Shown in pieces: positions 1-8,241 of a stretch of 64,000 bases of DNA (its first letter is position 1; the number at the start of each line of letters is the position of its first letter). Made by a program: the position numbers and the translations under genes. The notes under the pieces were generated by a model. That model had not been told where the DNA came from and made no database searches. It worked only from the letters and a program-made list of their open reading frames with translations. Source of the stretch: Geodermatophilus sp. DSM 45219 (GTDB lineage Bacteria > Actinomycetota > Actinomycetes > Mycobacteriales > Geodermatophilaceae). The stretch covers positions 682,001-746,000 of the forward strand of contig NZ_FNIQ01000003.1 of the NCBI RefSeq assembly GCF_900104025.1, written 5' to 3'.

Positions 1-359
1 CCATCGACGACTTCGGCACGGGCTGGTCCTCCCTCGCGCAGCTGCTGGCCCTCCCCATCGGCACGCTGAAGATCGACCGCTCGCTGCTGAGCGCCGCCGC
101 CCGGCTCGCCGCAGGCGGCACCGGGCCGGTCCTCGCCGCGATCGTCTCGCTGGCCCGCACCCTCGGCATCCGCTCGGTCGCCGAGGGGGTGGAGACCGCC
201 GAGCACCTGCAGATGGTCCGCGAGGCCGGCTGCGACCTCGCCCAGGGCTACCTGCTGGCCCGCCCGATGCCGGCCTCCGACGTCCTGCGGTGGGCGACCC
301 GGATCCGGGACGCCGGTGGTGACTCGTGCGCGCTGGCGCTGCAGGCGCAGGGCCGCTGA
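1..359 (+). CDS. EAL-domain c-di-GMP phosphodiesterase, C-terminal part (gene cut by window edge)
   Basis: The last 118 residues of a gene that begins before the window. They read as the second half of an EAL domain, the fold that hydrolyses cyclic di-GMP. IDDFGTGWSSL near the start carries the metal-binding Asp pair, LKIDRSLL follows, then AEGVETAEHLQ with its conserved Glu, and GCDLAQGYLLARPMP closes the domain. All conserved residues of this half are present, so an active enzyme is likely. The EAL signature itself and any GGDEF, PAS or GAF partner lie upstream and cannot be seen. A PilZ protein, the usual c-di-GMP receptor, lies about 2.4 kb downstream on the same strand. Confidence 0.9.
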   Translation, partial: IDDFGTGWSSLAQLLALPIGTLKIDRSLLSAAARLAAGGTGPVLAAIVSLARTLGIRSVAEGVETAEHLQMVREAGCDLAQGYLLARPMPASDVLRWATRIRDAGGDSCALALQAQGR

Positions 360-484
360 GCGGTCTCGCGCGGGCCTCCGGGCTGCGCCGGCGGACGCCG
401 CGGCGCGCGACGGCACCCGCCGGTCCGCCGCGCTCGGCCGGTGCGCCGTCCCCCGACGACCGACCGGCGGGGCAGACTGCCCCC

Positions 485-1171
485 GTGACCGACCTGGACG
501 CCGCAGCCGAGACGGCACCCGCCGACGCGTTCGACGGGCGGGGCCGCCCGGCCCTGGACCTGCTGATCTGGGACGCGCCCAACATCGACATGACCCTGTC
601 GACGGTCATCGGCGCCCGCCCCACCGCGGAGACGCGACCCCGGTTCGACGCGATCGCCTCCTGGTTCGTCCAGGGCGCGGGCGACCCCGGCGCCCCGGAC
701 GCCCCCGAGGTCGAGGCCTGCGTCTTCGCCAACATCCCGCCGGTGGTCGGCAGCCTGCAGCGCTGGGTGGAGGCGCTGCGCAGCTTCGGCTTCGCGGTCT
801 TCGCGCGGCCCAAGCAGCAGCCCGACGACGACATCGACCAGGCGATGCTCGACCACATCGAGGTCCGCCAGCACAGCCACCGGCTGCGCCGCCTGGTCGT
901 CTTCTCCGGCGACGGCCGCAACTTCGCCGAGCCGCTGGAGGAGCTGGCCCGCACCGGCACGCAGGTCACCGTCGTCGCCTTCAGCGAGGTCGCCGGCTAC
1001 GCGATCAGCTCGGACCTGCTGGAGTTCATCGACATCGAGGACGTGCCCGGCGCCTTCGCCGTCCCGCTGGACCGGGTGCGCCTCGACGCCCTGCCGCCGG
1101 ACGGCGCGTGGCTGCGGCCCACCCGCAGCCTGCGGGACTTCGTCGCCTCCTACGTCCGGCGCAACGGCTGA
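485..1171 (+). CDS. NYN-domain (PIN-like) putative ribonuclease
   Basis: A 228-residue soluble protein. LLIWDAPNIDMTLS at about residues 23-36 matches the first acidic motif of NYN domains (D-x-x-N-I-D). Further acidic residues follow in PDDDIDQAMLDHI and in VVFSGDGRNFAEPLEEL, the order expected for the metal site of this PIN/FLAP-like nuclease family. The hydrophobic strand VTVVAFSEV follows. NYN proteins are RNases or predicted RNases; the target cannot be told. The GTG at 485 is chosen because the domain begins soon after it and the longer in-frame extension is low-complexity Arg/Ala/Pro sequence. The phospholipase D gene starts 5 bp after the stop, so the two are probably co-transcribed. 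Confidence 0.8.
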   Translation: MTDLDAAAETAPADAFDGRGRPALDLLIWDAPNIDMTLSTVIGARPTAETRPRFDAIASWFVQGAGDPGAPDAPEVEACVFANIPPVVGSLQRWVEALRSFGFAVFARPKQQPDDDIDQAMLDHIEVRQHSHRLRRLVVFSGDGRNFAEPLEELARTGTQVTVVAFSEVAGYAISSDLLEFIDIEDVPGAFAVPLDRVRLDALPPDGAWLRPTRSLRDFVASYVRRNG

Positions 1172-1176
1172 CCGGG

Positions 1177-2676
1177 GTGGCCGACGGAGGAACCGGGCCG
1201 GTCGCCACCGAGGACCTGCTGGTCCCGGGGGAGACGTGCTGGCGGATCGAGCGGGCGGACGCGCACGCCGTCTTCGTCGACGCCGCCGACTACTTCGCCA
1301 CCCTGCGGACGGCGGTGCTGCAGGCGAAGCGCCGGGTGCTGTTCATCGGGTGGGACTTCGACCCGCGGATCCGGATGGACCCGCGCGGGACCCGGCGCCG
1401 CACCAGGCGACGGCGGCCGGACAAGCTGGGCCGGGTGCTGGAGGAGGCGGTCCGCACCAACCCGGAACTGGAGATCGGCGTCCTGGTGTGGGACTACGGC
1501 GTCATCGGCGCCCTGGCCCGCGGCGTGGTGCCGGTGGTGCTGCTCGACCGGCGCACCCCGGAGCGGCTGACGATGACGGTGGACACCCACCACCCGATCG
1601 GCGGCGCGCACCACCAGAAGATCGTGGTGATCGACGACTGCCTGGCCTTCGCCGGCGGCATCGACGTCACCGCCGACCGCTGGGACACCCCCGAGCACCT
1701 CGACCGGCACCCGCTGCGCCGCCGGCCCTCCTCGCACCGGCTCACCGGCCCCTGGCACGACGTCACCAGCCTGGTGTCCGGGCCGGCCGCCCGGGCGCTC
1801 GGCGACCTGGCGAGGGAACGGTGGGAGAGCGGCACCGGACGGCGCCTGGAGCCGGTCGCCGACGTCGAGGCCTGCTGGCCCGACGGCGTCGAGCCGCTGC
1901 TCACCGACGTGGACGTGGCGATCTCGCGGACCCGCCCCGAGCACGGCGGGACCAGCCTGGTGCACGAGATCGAGCTGCTCTGGCTGGCCGCGATCGCCGG
2001 GGCCCGGCGCACCGTCTACATCGAGAGCCAGTACTTCGCCAACCGCCGGATCGCCGAGGCCATGGCCGAGCGGCTGCGGGAGCCCGACGGCCCGGAGTTC
2101 GTCGTCGTCAACCCCGAGACCGCCGAGGGGTGGCTGCAGGAGAAGGCGATGGGCACCGCCCGGGCCAAGCTGCTGGCGCTCCTGGGGGAGGCCGACGTGC
2201 ACGGCCGCTTCCGGCTGTACGTGCCGGTCACCGAGGGACGGCGGCCGATCTACGTCCACGCCAAGGTCATGGTGGTGGACGACCGGCTGCTGCGGATCGG
2301 CTCGTCGAACCTCAACAACCGGTCGATGGGGCTGGACACCGAGTGCGACGTCTCCATCGAGGTGCGCCCCGGCGACCCACGCCGCGACGAGCTGGCCGCG
2401 ACCGTGACCGGGCTGCGCGACCGGCTGCTGGGCGAGCACCTCGGCGTGCCGCCGGGCGCGGTCGCCGACGCGGTCGAGGCCTCCGGCGGGTCGCTGCTGC
2501 AGGCCGTGGAGGCCCTGCGCCGGCCGGTCGGGCGCTCGCTGGAGCCCTTCACCCCGCCGGACCTGGGGCCGGTGGAGCAGACGCTGGCCGACACCGAGCT
2601 GCTCGACGCCGAGCGGACGCCCAACCGGTGGCGGCGGGTGCGGCGCAGCTTCCGGCCGCGCCTGAGCCGCCGCTGA
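1177..2676 (+). CDS. Phospholipase D / cardiolipin synthase family protein
   Basis: A 499-residue protein with two HKD motifs, the hallmark of the phospholipase D superfamily: HHQKIVVIDDCLAFAGG near residue 145 and YVHAKVMVVDDRLLRIGSSN near residue 358. Each supplies the H-x-K-x4-D triad, and two copies make one active site. The strand VLFIGWDFDPRIRM and the QYFANRRIAEAMAERL segment fit bacterial phosphatidyltransferases and phospholipases that act on membrane lipids. No signal peptide or clear transmembrane helix is visible, unlike classical ClsA, so it is probably a cytoplasmic or peripheral enzyme. The GTG at 1177 gives a 5-bp gap from the NYN gene and excludes a long low-complexity N-terminal extension. 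Confidence 0.85.
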   Translation: MADGGTGPVATEDLLVPGETCWRIERADAHAVFVDAADYFATLRTAVLQAKRRVLFIGWDFDPRIRMDPRGTRRRTRRRRPDKLGRVLEEAVRTNPELEIGVLVWDYGVIGALARGVVPVVLLDRRTPERLTMTVDTHHPIGGAHHQKIVVIDDCLAFAGGIDVTADRWDTPEHLDRHPLRRRPSSHRLTGPWHDVTSLVSGPAARALGDLARERWESGTGRRLEPVADVEACWPDGVEPLLTDVDVAISRTRPEHGGTSLVHEIELLWLAAIAGARRTVYIESQYFANRRIAEAMAERLREPDGPEFVVVNPETAEGWLQEKAMGTARAKLLALLGEADVHGRFRLYVPVTEGRRPIYVHAKVMVVDDRLLRIGSSNLNNRSMGLDTECDVSIEVRPGDPRRDELAATVTGLRDRLLGEHLGVPPGAVADAVEASGGSLLQAVEALRRPVGRSLEPFTPPDLGPVEQTLADTELLDAERTPNRWRRVRRSFRPRLSRR

Positions 2677-2801
2677 CGGCTCGGACCGGGGTCCCGCCCC
2701 GACCGGGGTAGCTGCCGGAGCCGTACCGCTCAAGTCCTCGTCGCAGGTGCCGAAGAGAACTCGAGGACCCAACCACGGCTGACGGCGATCGGAGGAGGGT
2801 C

Positions 2802-3449
2802 ATGAGCGTGGCCGACCTGAGCGTGGCCGACCTGCGCCCGGAGATCGACGTCGAGGTGGAGATCACCCCGGTGGGTCGCACCCTGTCGGTCAGTGCCCGG
2901 GTCGAGGACGCCGGGCCCGCGGACGTGGTCGTGCGCCCGGGGGTCAGCGGCTTCGTCGACGAGGCGGTGGTCGCCGTCGGCGAGCGGGTGAGCGTGCTGT
3001 GGCTCAGCAGCGAGGGCGCGCGGGCGCTCCCCGCCGACGTCGCGACGGTCGAGCGCGGGGCCGTGCCCCGCTGGCACCTGAAGGTCGTCGGCCCGGCCGA
3101 GGCCATCCAGCGCCGGCAGGCCGTCCGCGCCCGTGTCGCCCTGCCGGTGGTCGCAGTGGTGAACGGCATCGACCTGGAGGGGGACATCGTCGACATCAGC
3201 GAGGGCGGCGTCCGCGCCGTCGTGGAGCCCTACGGCGTCACCCCGATCGCGGGGAGCACGCTGTCGCTGACCGTGCAGCTCGAGGAGGGGCCGATCACGG
3301 CCCCCGCCGAGGTCGTGCGCCAGCAGACCGTCGACGCCCGCTGGGCGCTGTCCCTGCGCTTCACCGACCTGCCCGAGAAGGAGCAGGACCGGCTGCGGCG
3401 CCGGGTCTTCCGGGCCATCCGCGAGGAGCGCGCCCGCCACTCGGAGTAG
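2802..3449 (+). CDS. PilZ-domain c-di-GMP receptor, YcgR-like
   Basis: A 215-residue protein with the YcgR arrangement. An N-terminal beta-rich domain (about residues 1-105) is followed by a PilZ domain. The c-di-GMP-binding motifs are visible: Q-R-R-Q-A-V-R at about 105-111 (the RxxxR element) and DISEGGVRA at about 131-139 (the D/NxSxxG element). It should bind c-di-GMP and alter a partner, but the partner is unknown; no flagellar or cellulose genes are in the window. A strong GGAGG site lies just before the ATG. A 125-bp gap separates it from the PLD gene, so it probably has its own promoter. The EAL protein at the window start could set the level of its ligand. Confidence 0.88.
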   Translation: MSVADLSVADLRPEIDVEVEITPVGRTLSVSARVEDAGPADVVVRPGVSGFVDEAVVAVGERVSVLWLSSEGARALPADVATVERGAVPRWHLKVVGPAEAIQRRQAVRARVALPVVAVVNGIDLEGDIVDISEGGVRAVVEPYGVTPIAGSTLSLTVQLEEGPITAPAEVVRQQTVDARWALSLRFTDLPEKEQDRLRRRVFRAIREERARHSE

Positions 3450-3492
3450 GGCGGTCCGACTAGGAACGTCCTCGGCGGGATAGTCCCGTGGG

Positions 3493-5184
3493 GTGACGCT
3501 GCCCGCTCCCCTGCCCGAGGCCCTGGTCGCCCTCCGGGACGCGGTCGCCGCCGCCCCGCTGGGCCTGGCCACCCCGGGCAGCGAGGCCGCCCGCCGCGCG
3601 GCCCGCGGAGTGGTCGAGCAGGTCGACGACTACCTGCTGCCCCGGCTGCGGGACCTCGACGCCCCACTGCTCACCGTCGTCGGCGGCTCGACCGGCGCGG
3701 GCAAGTCCACGCTGGTCAACAGCCTGATCGGCGCACCGGTCACCACCGCCGGCGTGCTCCGGCCGACCACCCGGGCGCCGGTGCTGGTCTGCGCCCGCAG
3801 CGACGTGGCCGCCTTCGAGGGGAACCGCGTGCTGCCCGGCCTGGCCCGGGTCACCGGCGGCGCCGGGGGTCCCGGCACGCTGCAGCTGGTGCCGCGGGAC
3901 GACGTCCCGCCCGGCCTGGCGCTGCTCGACGCGCCGGACGTCGACTCGGTCGTCGAGTCCAACCGCGAGCTCGCCGCCCAGCTGCTGGCCGCCGCCGACC
4001 TGTGGGTCTTCGTCACCACCGCGGCCCGCTACGCCGACGCCGTCCCCTGGGACGTGCTGCGGACGGCGCAGGAACGGGGCACCGCGCTGGCCGTCGTCCT
4101 GGACCGGGTGCCGCCCGGGGCCGCCGCCGAGATCGCCCCCGACCTGGCCGGGATGCTGGAGCGCGCCGGCCTGTCGGGGGTGCGGCTGTTCGTCGTCGAG
4201 GAGCGGCCGCTGGTCGACGGGTTCCTCCCCGAGGACCAGGTCGGCCCGCTGCGGGCCTGGCTGCACGCGCTCGCCGCCGACCAGGAGCAGCGCGCCGCCG
4301 TCGTCCGGCAGACCCTCACCGGCGCACTGGCCAGCCTGGGCGACCGGGTGGCCGGCATCGCCGACGCCGTCGAGGAGCAGGTGCAGGCCGCGACCGCGCT
4401 GCGGCAGGCGGCCGCGGCGGCCTACACCGCCGCCTACGAGGGCATCGACGAGGGCGTGCGCAGCGGCAGCCTGCTGCGCGGCGAGGTGCTGGCCCGTTGG
4501 CAGGAGTTCGTCGGCACCGGCGAGTGGATGCGCTCGCTGCAGAGCTCGATCGGCCGGGTCCGCGACCGGGTCACCGCCGCGCTCACCGGCCGGACCTCGC
4601 CCGCCGACGAGCTGCAGGGCGCGCTGGAGACCAGCGTCGAGACACTGCTGCGGGCCGAGGCCGACCGTGCCGCCGAGCGGACGGTCACCACCTGGCGGGC
4701 GCTGCCGGGCGGGCAGCCGCTGCTGGCGGCGGCGGACACCGACCTCGACCGGGTGTCCCCCGACTTCCCCGAGGCCGCCGCCGCGCAGGTCCGGGACTGG
4801 CAGGGGTACGTGCTCGACCTGGTCCGGGAGGAGGGCGCGGGCAAGCGCAACCAGGCCCGGGTCCTCTCCTGGGGGGTCAACGGTGCCGGCGCCGCCGTGA
4901 TGGTCGCCGTCTTCGCGCACACCGGCGGGCTCACCGGCGGGGAGGTGGCGGTCGCCGGCGGGACGACGGCGCTGGGGCAGCGGTTGCTGGAGGCGGTGTT
5001 CGGCGACGCCGCCGTCCGCTCGCTGGCCGCCCGCGCCCGGGAGGACCTGCAGGCCCGGGCCGACGCCCTGCTGCGGTACGAGCAGGGCCGCTTCGACGAC
5101 CTCGTCGACGAGGCCGGGCCCGGCCCCGGGGACGCCGCCGCGCTGCGGGCCGCCGCCGCCGGGCTGACCGCGGCCCGGGCATGA
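3493..5184 (+). CDS. Dynamin-like/large GTPase A, first of a tandem pair
   Basis: A 563-residue protein. The Walker A motif is GGSTGAGKSTLVNSLIG (about residues 66-82), a Thr-rich switch I region is in VLRPTTRAP, and LLDAPDVDSV at about 143-152 is the switch II/G3 strand with D-x-x-D replacing the usual DxxG. VLDRVPPG stands where N/TKxD would be. The long helical C-terminal region has a hydrophobic Gly/Ala-rich patch (VNGAGAAVMVAVFAHTGG) like the membrane-contacting part of bacterial dynamin-like proteins. Its stop overlaps the next GTPase gene by 4 bp, so both are made together. The exact role (membrane remodelling, septation or stress) cannot be told from sequence. The GTG start at 3493 has only a weak upstream ribosome site. 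Confidence 0.75.
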   Translation: MTLPAPLPEALVALRDAVAAAPLGLATPGSEAARRAARGVVEQVDDYLLPRLRDLDAPLLTVVGGSTGAGKSTLVNSLIGAPVTTAGVLRPTTRAPVLVCARSDVAAFEGNRVLPGLARVTGGAGGPGTLQLVPRDDVPPGLALLDAPDVDSVVESNRELAAQLLAAADLWVFVTTAARYADAVPWDVLRTAQERGTALAVVLDRVPPGAAAEIAPDLAGMLERAGLSGVRLFVVEERPLVDGFLPEDQVGPLRAWLHALAADQEQRAAVVRQTLTGALASLGDRVAGIADAVEEQVQAATALRQAAAAAYTAAYEGIDEGVRSGSLLRGEVLARWQEFVGTGEWMRSLQSSIGRVRDRVTAALTGRTSPADELQGALETSVETLLRAEADRAAERTVTTWRALPGGQPLLAAADTDLDRVSPDFPEAAAAQVRDWQGYVLDLVREEGAGKRNQARVLSWGVNGAGAAVMVAVFAHTGGLTGGEVAVAGGTTALGQRLLEAVFGDAAVRSLAARAREDLQARADALLRYEQGRFDDLVDEAGPGPGDAAALRAAAAGLTAARA

Positions 5185-6758
5185 GGGGACGCACCGCGCC
5201 GCTGGCCGACCGGCTGGCGGCTCTCCGGGAGGCGGTCGAGGTCGCCGACGGCCGCCTTGAGCTGCCCGAGCTGGGCACGGCCCGGGCGCTGCTGGCCAAG
5301 GCCGGTGCCCGCGAGGCGCTCGGCGACGCGACCGTGGTCGCCCTGGCCGGCGCCACCGGAAGCGGCAAGTCCACGCTGTTCAACGCGCTGTCGGGCAGCG
5401 AGGTGAGCAGTCCCGGCGTCCGCCGGCCCACGACCGGCGTCGCGCACGCCACCGTGTGGGGCGCCGACGAGACCAGCGACCGGCTGCTCGACTGGCTGCA
5501 GGTGCCCCGCCGGCACCGGCACGCCCCCGAGCCGGCGCTGGACGGGCTGGTGCTGCTGGACCTGCCCGACCACGACAGCGTCCGGCTCGAGCACCGGCTG
5601 GAGGTCGACCGGCTGGTGCAGCTGGTCGACGTCCTGGTGTGGGTGCTCGACCCGGAGAAGTACGCCGACGCCGCCGTCCACGAGCGCTACCTGGTGCCGC
5701 TGGCCGGGCACGCGGGCGTGCTGCTCGTCGTCCTCAACCAGGTCGACCGGCTCGACCCCGCGGCGGTCCGCGCCTGCCTGGCCGACCTGCGCGGCCTGCT
5801 GGACCGGGAGGGGCTGTCCGGCACGCCGCTGCTGGCGGTCTCGGCGCGCACCGGGCACGGCCTGGGCGAGCTCCGCGCCGACCTGGCCCGGCGGGTGTCG
5901 GCGCGGCGCGCGGCGACCGACCGGCTGACCGCCGACGTCCGGGGTGCGGCCACCGCGCTCGCCGCCCACTGCAGCCCGGGCGGTGGGGGCGGCGTGGGCC
6001 GTGCCGAGCGCGAGCAGCTGACCGCGGCGCTGGCCGACGCCGCCGGGGTGCCCGCGGTGACCACCGCCGTCGAGCGGTCGGTGCGCCGCAGCGGGACGGC
6101 GGCCACCGGCTGGCCGGTGGTGCGCTGGACGCGGAAGCTCCGCGCGGACCCGCTGGAGCGGCTGCACCTGGGGAACGAGGGCGGGCGGACGTCGCTGCCG
6201 TCGGCGGGGGCGGTGCAGCGGGCCGGGGTGACCCGGGCGGTGCGCTCGGCCCGCGAGGCCGCCGGTGACGGGCTGCCGCAGGCCTGGCGCGACGAGCTGC
6301 GGCGCACCGCGGAGGTCTCGGAGGAGCGGCTGGCCGACCGGCTCGACCAGGCGGTCGCCGGCACCGACCTCGGCACCGAGCGCACCCCGCTGTGGCAGCG
6401 CGGGGTGGGCGGGTTGCAGTGGCTGCTCACCCTCGTCGCGCTGGCCGGGGCGCTGTGGCTGCTGGCGCTGGTCGTCCTCGGTTTCGTCCAGCTCGACGAC
6501 GTCGTCCCGCTGCCCCGGGTGGAGGGGATCCCGCTGCCCACGCTGCTGCTGGTCGGCGGGTTGCTGGCCGGGGCGCTGCTCGCCCTGGTGGCCCGGCCGC
6601 TGGTCGGGCTGCGGGCCCGGCGGCGGGCGCGGCGGGCGGAGCAGCGGCTGCGCGCGGCGGTGGACGTGGTCGCCCAGGAGGAGGTGCTCGGTCCCATGGC
6701 CGAGGTCCGCGAGGACCACGACCGCTACTGCGCCGCGGTCACCAGAGCGGGGAAGTAG
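5181..6758 (+). CDS. Membrane-anchored GTPase B (Era/YfjP-like), second of a tandem pair
   Basis: A 525-residue protein whose ATG overlaps the stop of GTPase A (ATGA). GTPase motifs are complete: GATGSGKSTLFNALSG (about 55-70), the switch I Thr in RRPTTG, LLDLPDHDSV for G3 and VLNQVDRL for G4 (N-x-x-D). The C-terminal part has two transmembrane helices (about residues 412-440 and 450-475) joined by a short loop, then a basic tail. It is therefore held at the membrane with the GTPase domain in the cytoplasm. The two-gene layout, one soluble dynamin-like GTPase and one membrane GTPase, recalls actinobacterial dynamin pairs, but orthology to DynA/DynB or IniA/IniC cannot be shown here. Confidence 0.8.
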   Translation: MRGRTAPLADRLAALREAVEVADGRLELPELGTARALLAKAGAREALGDATVVALAGATGSGKSTLFNALSGSEVSSPGVRRPTTGVAHATVWGADETSDRLLDWLQVPRRHRHAPEPALDGLVLLDLPDHDSVRLEHRLEVDRLVQLVDVLVWVLDPEKYADAAVHERYLVPLAGHAGVLLVVLNQVDRLDPAAVRACLADLRGLLDREGLSGTPLLAVSARTGHGLGELRADLARRVSARRAATDRLTADVRGAATALAAHCSPGGGGGVGRAEREQLTAALADAAGVPAVTTAVERSVRRSGTAATGWPVVRWTRKLRADPLERLHLGNEGGRTSLPSAGAVQRAGVTRAVRSAREAAGDGLPQAWRDELRRTAEVSEERLADRLDQAVAGTDLGTERTPLWQRGVGGLQWLLTLVALAGALWLLALVVLGFVQLDDVVPLPRVEGIPLPTLLLVGGLLAGALLALVARPLVGLRARRRARRAEQRLRAAVDVVAQEEVLGPMAEVREDHDRYCAAVTRAGK

Positions 6759-6803
6759 GGCTCTGCCGCCGAGGAGTGGGCCCCGGGACGCAGCAGACCG
6801 GCC

Positions 6804-6881
6804 GAGCACTCTCGCGCTGTTCCCCGCGCCCTCGCGCTCGTGCAGCGGCGCGACAGAGGGCGCAACAGCGCCAGAGTGCTC
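6804..6881. repeat. Long imperfect inverted repeat between convergent genes
   Basis: The left arm at 6804-6833 begins GAGCACTCTCGCGCTGTT. The right arm at 6856-6881 is its reverse complement apart from one substitution and a 4-base CCCC insertion in the left arm. The spacer is 22 bases. It lies between the ends of GTPase B and the ATPase gene that converges on it, so it could stop transcription from both sides. It has no T-run. Its length and near-perfect arms also fit a dispersed palindromic repeat. Confidence 0.7.
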
Positions 6882-6903
6882 ACCACCGATGCGATGTCAC
6901 CGC

Positions 6904-7398
6904 TCAGTCGTGCCGGTGGCACTCCCCGGCGCGCGGCTCCGGCACCTGGCCCGTCTCCAGGGGAGCGAGCCCGTTGGGCAGCAGGGCCCAGACGTGCTTG
7001 CGGCCGGGACGCTGCTCCCAGCCGTAGCGCTCGGACAGCTGGGCGACCAGGTGCAGCCCCATGCCGCCGAGGGCCGGGTCGCGGTCGACGGCGGGCACCG
7101 GGGGCCGGTCGGGCGCCTCGTCGCTGAGGTCGAGCAGCCAGCCGTCGGTGCCCGCGACGACGAGCGCGCGCACCGCGCCGCCGCCGTGCCGCAGCGCGTT
7201 GGAGGCCAGTTCCTCGAAGACCAGCAGCAGCCCGTCGCGCGCGTCGTCGGTCGACGTGGAGCAGACCGAGGGGTGCGCGATCCGGGCACGGAGATCGGCC
7301 CGCACCCGGGAGACGACGTGCATGACCTCGAGCTGCCAGTGCCACACGTCGCCGGCTATGGAGGGGACGGGCACGTGCGGCCACGGCTCCTGGCCCAA
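6904..7398 (-). CDS. RsbW/SpoIIAB-like ATP-binding protein (anti-sigma-type kinase), copy 1
   Basis: A 164-residue protein of the HATPase_c_2 type. The N box is FEELASNALRHGGG with the Mg-binding Asn and the preceding Glu. The Asp box is in DLSDEAPD, and GGMGLHLVAQL forms the ATP lid. The end KHVWALLPNG matches the second copy at 14501-14938. Such proteins bind sigma factors or phosphorylate STAS partners, though many actinobacterial ones have no known target. No ATG fits the full domain. A TTG at 7398 does, preceded at normal spacing by a strong GGAGGAGG site, so I chose it. It is divergent from the GAF-ANTAR gene, with about 150 bp of shared upstream DNA. Confidence 0.82.
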   Translation of the reverse strand: MGQEPWPHVPVPSIAGDVWHWQLEVMHVVSRVRADLRARIAHPSVCSTSTDDARDGLLLVFEELASNALRHGGGAVRALVVAGTDGWLLDLSDEAPDRPPVPAVDRDPALGGMGLHLVAQLSERYGWEQRPGRKHVWALLPNGLAPLETGQVPEPRAGECHRHD

Positions 7399-7551
7399 GG
7401 CAACCTCCTCCGCCGTCGCTGGGCGTCGGGACCGGCGTGGATCCACGGCCGGCCCGCCCCCATCCTGACCGAAAGGGCCGTTTCCCGCAGCGGCGGCCCC
7501 CGGACGGCGTCGACCTGCCGGGAGTTCGTGGTCACCGGGCACACTGGCCGC

Positions 7552-8241
7552 GTGCAGGAGCTGTGGCGTGACCTGAGCCGGGTGGTGCTGGCCGAGCGGG
7601 GCCTCGACGACGTCCTCGGCGAGGTCACCGACATCGCGGCCCGCAGCATCCCCGGCGCGGAGTCCACCTCGATCACCCTCGTCCGCGGCGACCGGGCCTT
7701 CACGGCCGCGCACACGGGGGAGATGGCGCTGGCCGCCGACGAGTTGCAGTACGAGCGCGGCTACGGGCCCTGCATGGACGCCGGGCGGGCCGGCGTGGTC
7801 CTCCGGGTCGACGACATGCGCACCGAGGAGCGCTGGCCGGACTACACCGCCCGGGTGCAGGGGGTCGGCGTGCGCAGCTCGCTGTCGGTGCCCCTGCCCT
7901 ACCAGGGCAGCACGCTCGGTGCGCTCAACGTCTACTCCACCAGGCCGGCGGCGTTCGCATCCGCGGAGTCGGAGGAGGTGGCGACCGCCGTGGCGGAGGC
8001 GGTCGCGATCGCCGTCCTGAACGCCGACGCGCACGACCGGGTCGTGGAGCACGCCCGCAACCTGCGGCTGGCGATGGAGTCCCGCGCGGTCATCGAGCAG
8101 GCCAAGGGCGTGCTCATGGCCCAGCAGAAGCTGAGCCCGGAGCAGGCGTTCGAGGTCCTGCGCGAGGCCTCGCAGCGCTACAACCGCAAGCTGCGGGACA
8201 TCGCCGCCGGCGTCGTGGCGTCCGTCGCGGGCCAGCGCTAG
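7552..8241 (+). CDS. GAF-ANTAR transcription antitermination regulator
   Basis: A 229-residue protein with an N-terminal GAF sensor domain (about 5-150; ERGYGPCMDAG and SSLSVPLPYQGSTLGALNVYS are typical) and a C-terminal ANTAR RNA-binding domain (about 165-225: MESRAVIEQAKGVLMAQ, then LSPEQAFEVLREASQRYNRK). ANTAR proteins bind paired RNA hairpins and prevent transcription termination. GAF-ANTAR pairs are common in mycobacteria and relatives, with a signal-controlled GAF domain. The target RNAs are not visible here. The start at GTG 7552 is chosen because the GAF domain begins directly after it; GTG 7528 is possible. Its stop codon overlaps the stop of the nucleoside hydrolase gene that converges on it. 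Confidence 0.85.
   Translation: MQELWRDLSRVVLAERGLDDVLGEVTDIAARSIPGAESTSITLVRGDRAFTAAHTGEMALAADELQYERGYGPCMDAGRAGVVLRVDDMRTEERWPDYTARVQGVGVRSSLSVPLPYQGSTLGALNVYSTRPAAFASAESEEVATAVAEAVAIAVLNADAHDRVVEHARNLRLAMESRAVIEQAKGVLMAQQKLSPEQAFEVLREASQRYNRKLRDIAAGVVASVAGQR

Noticed and set aside
4434-6809. A 791-codon minus-strand frame opposite both GTPases
   Set aside because: Low-complexity translation and no start signals. The plus-strand frames have complete GTPase motifs.
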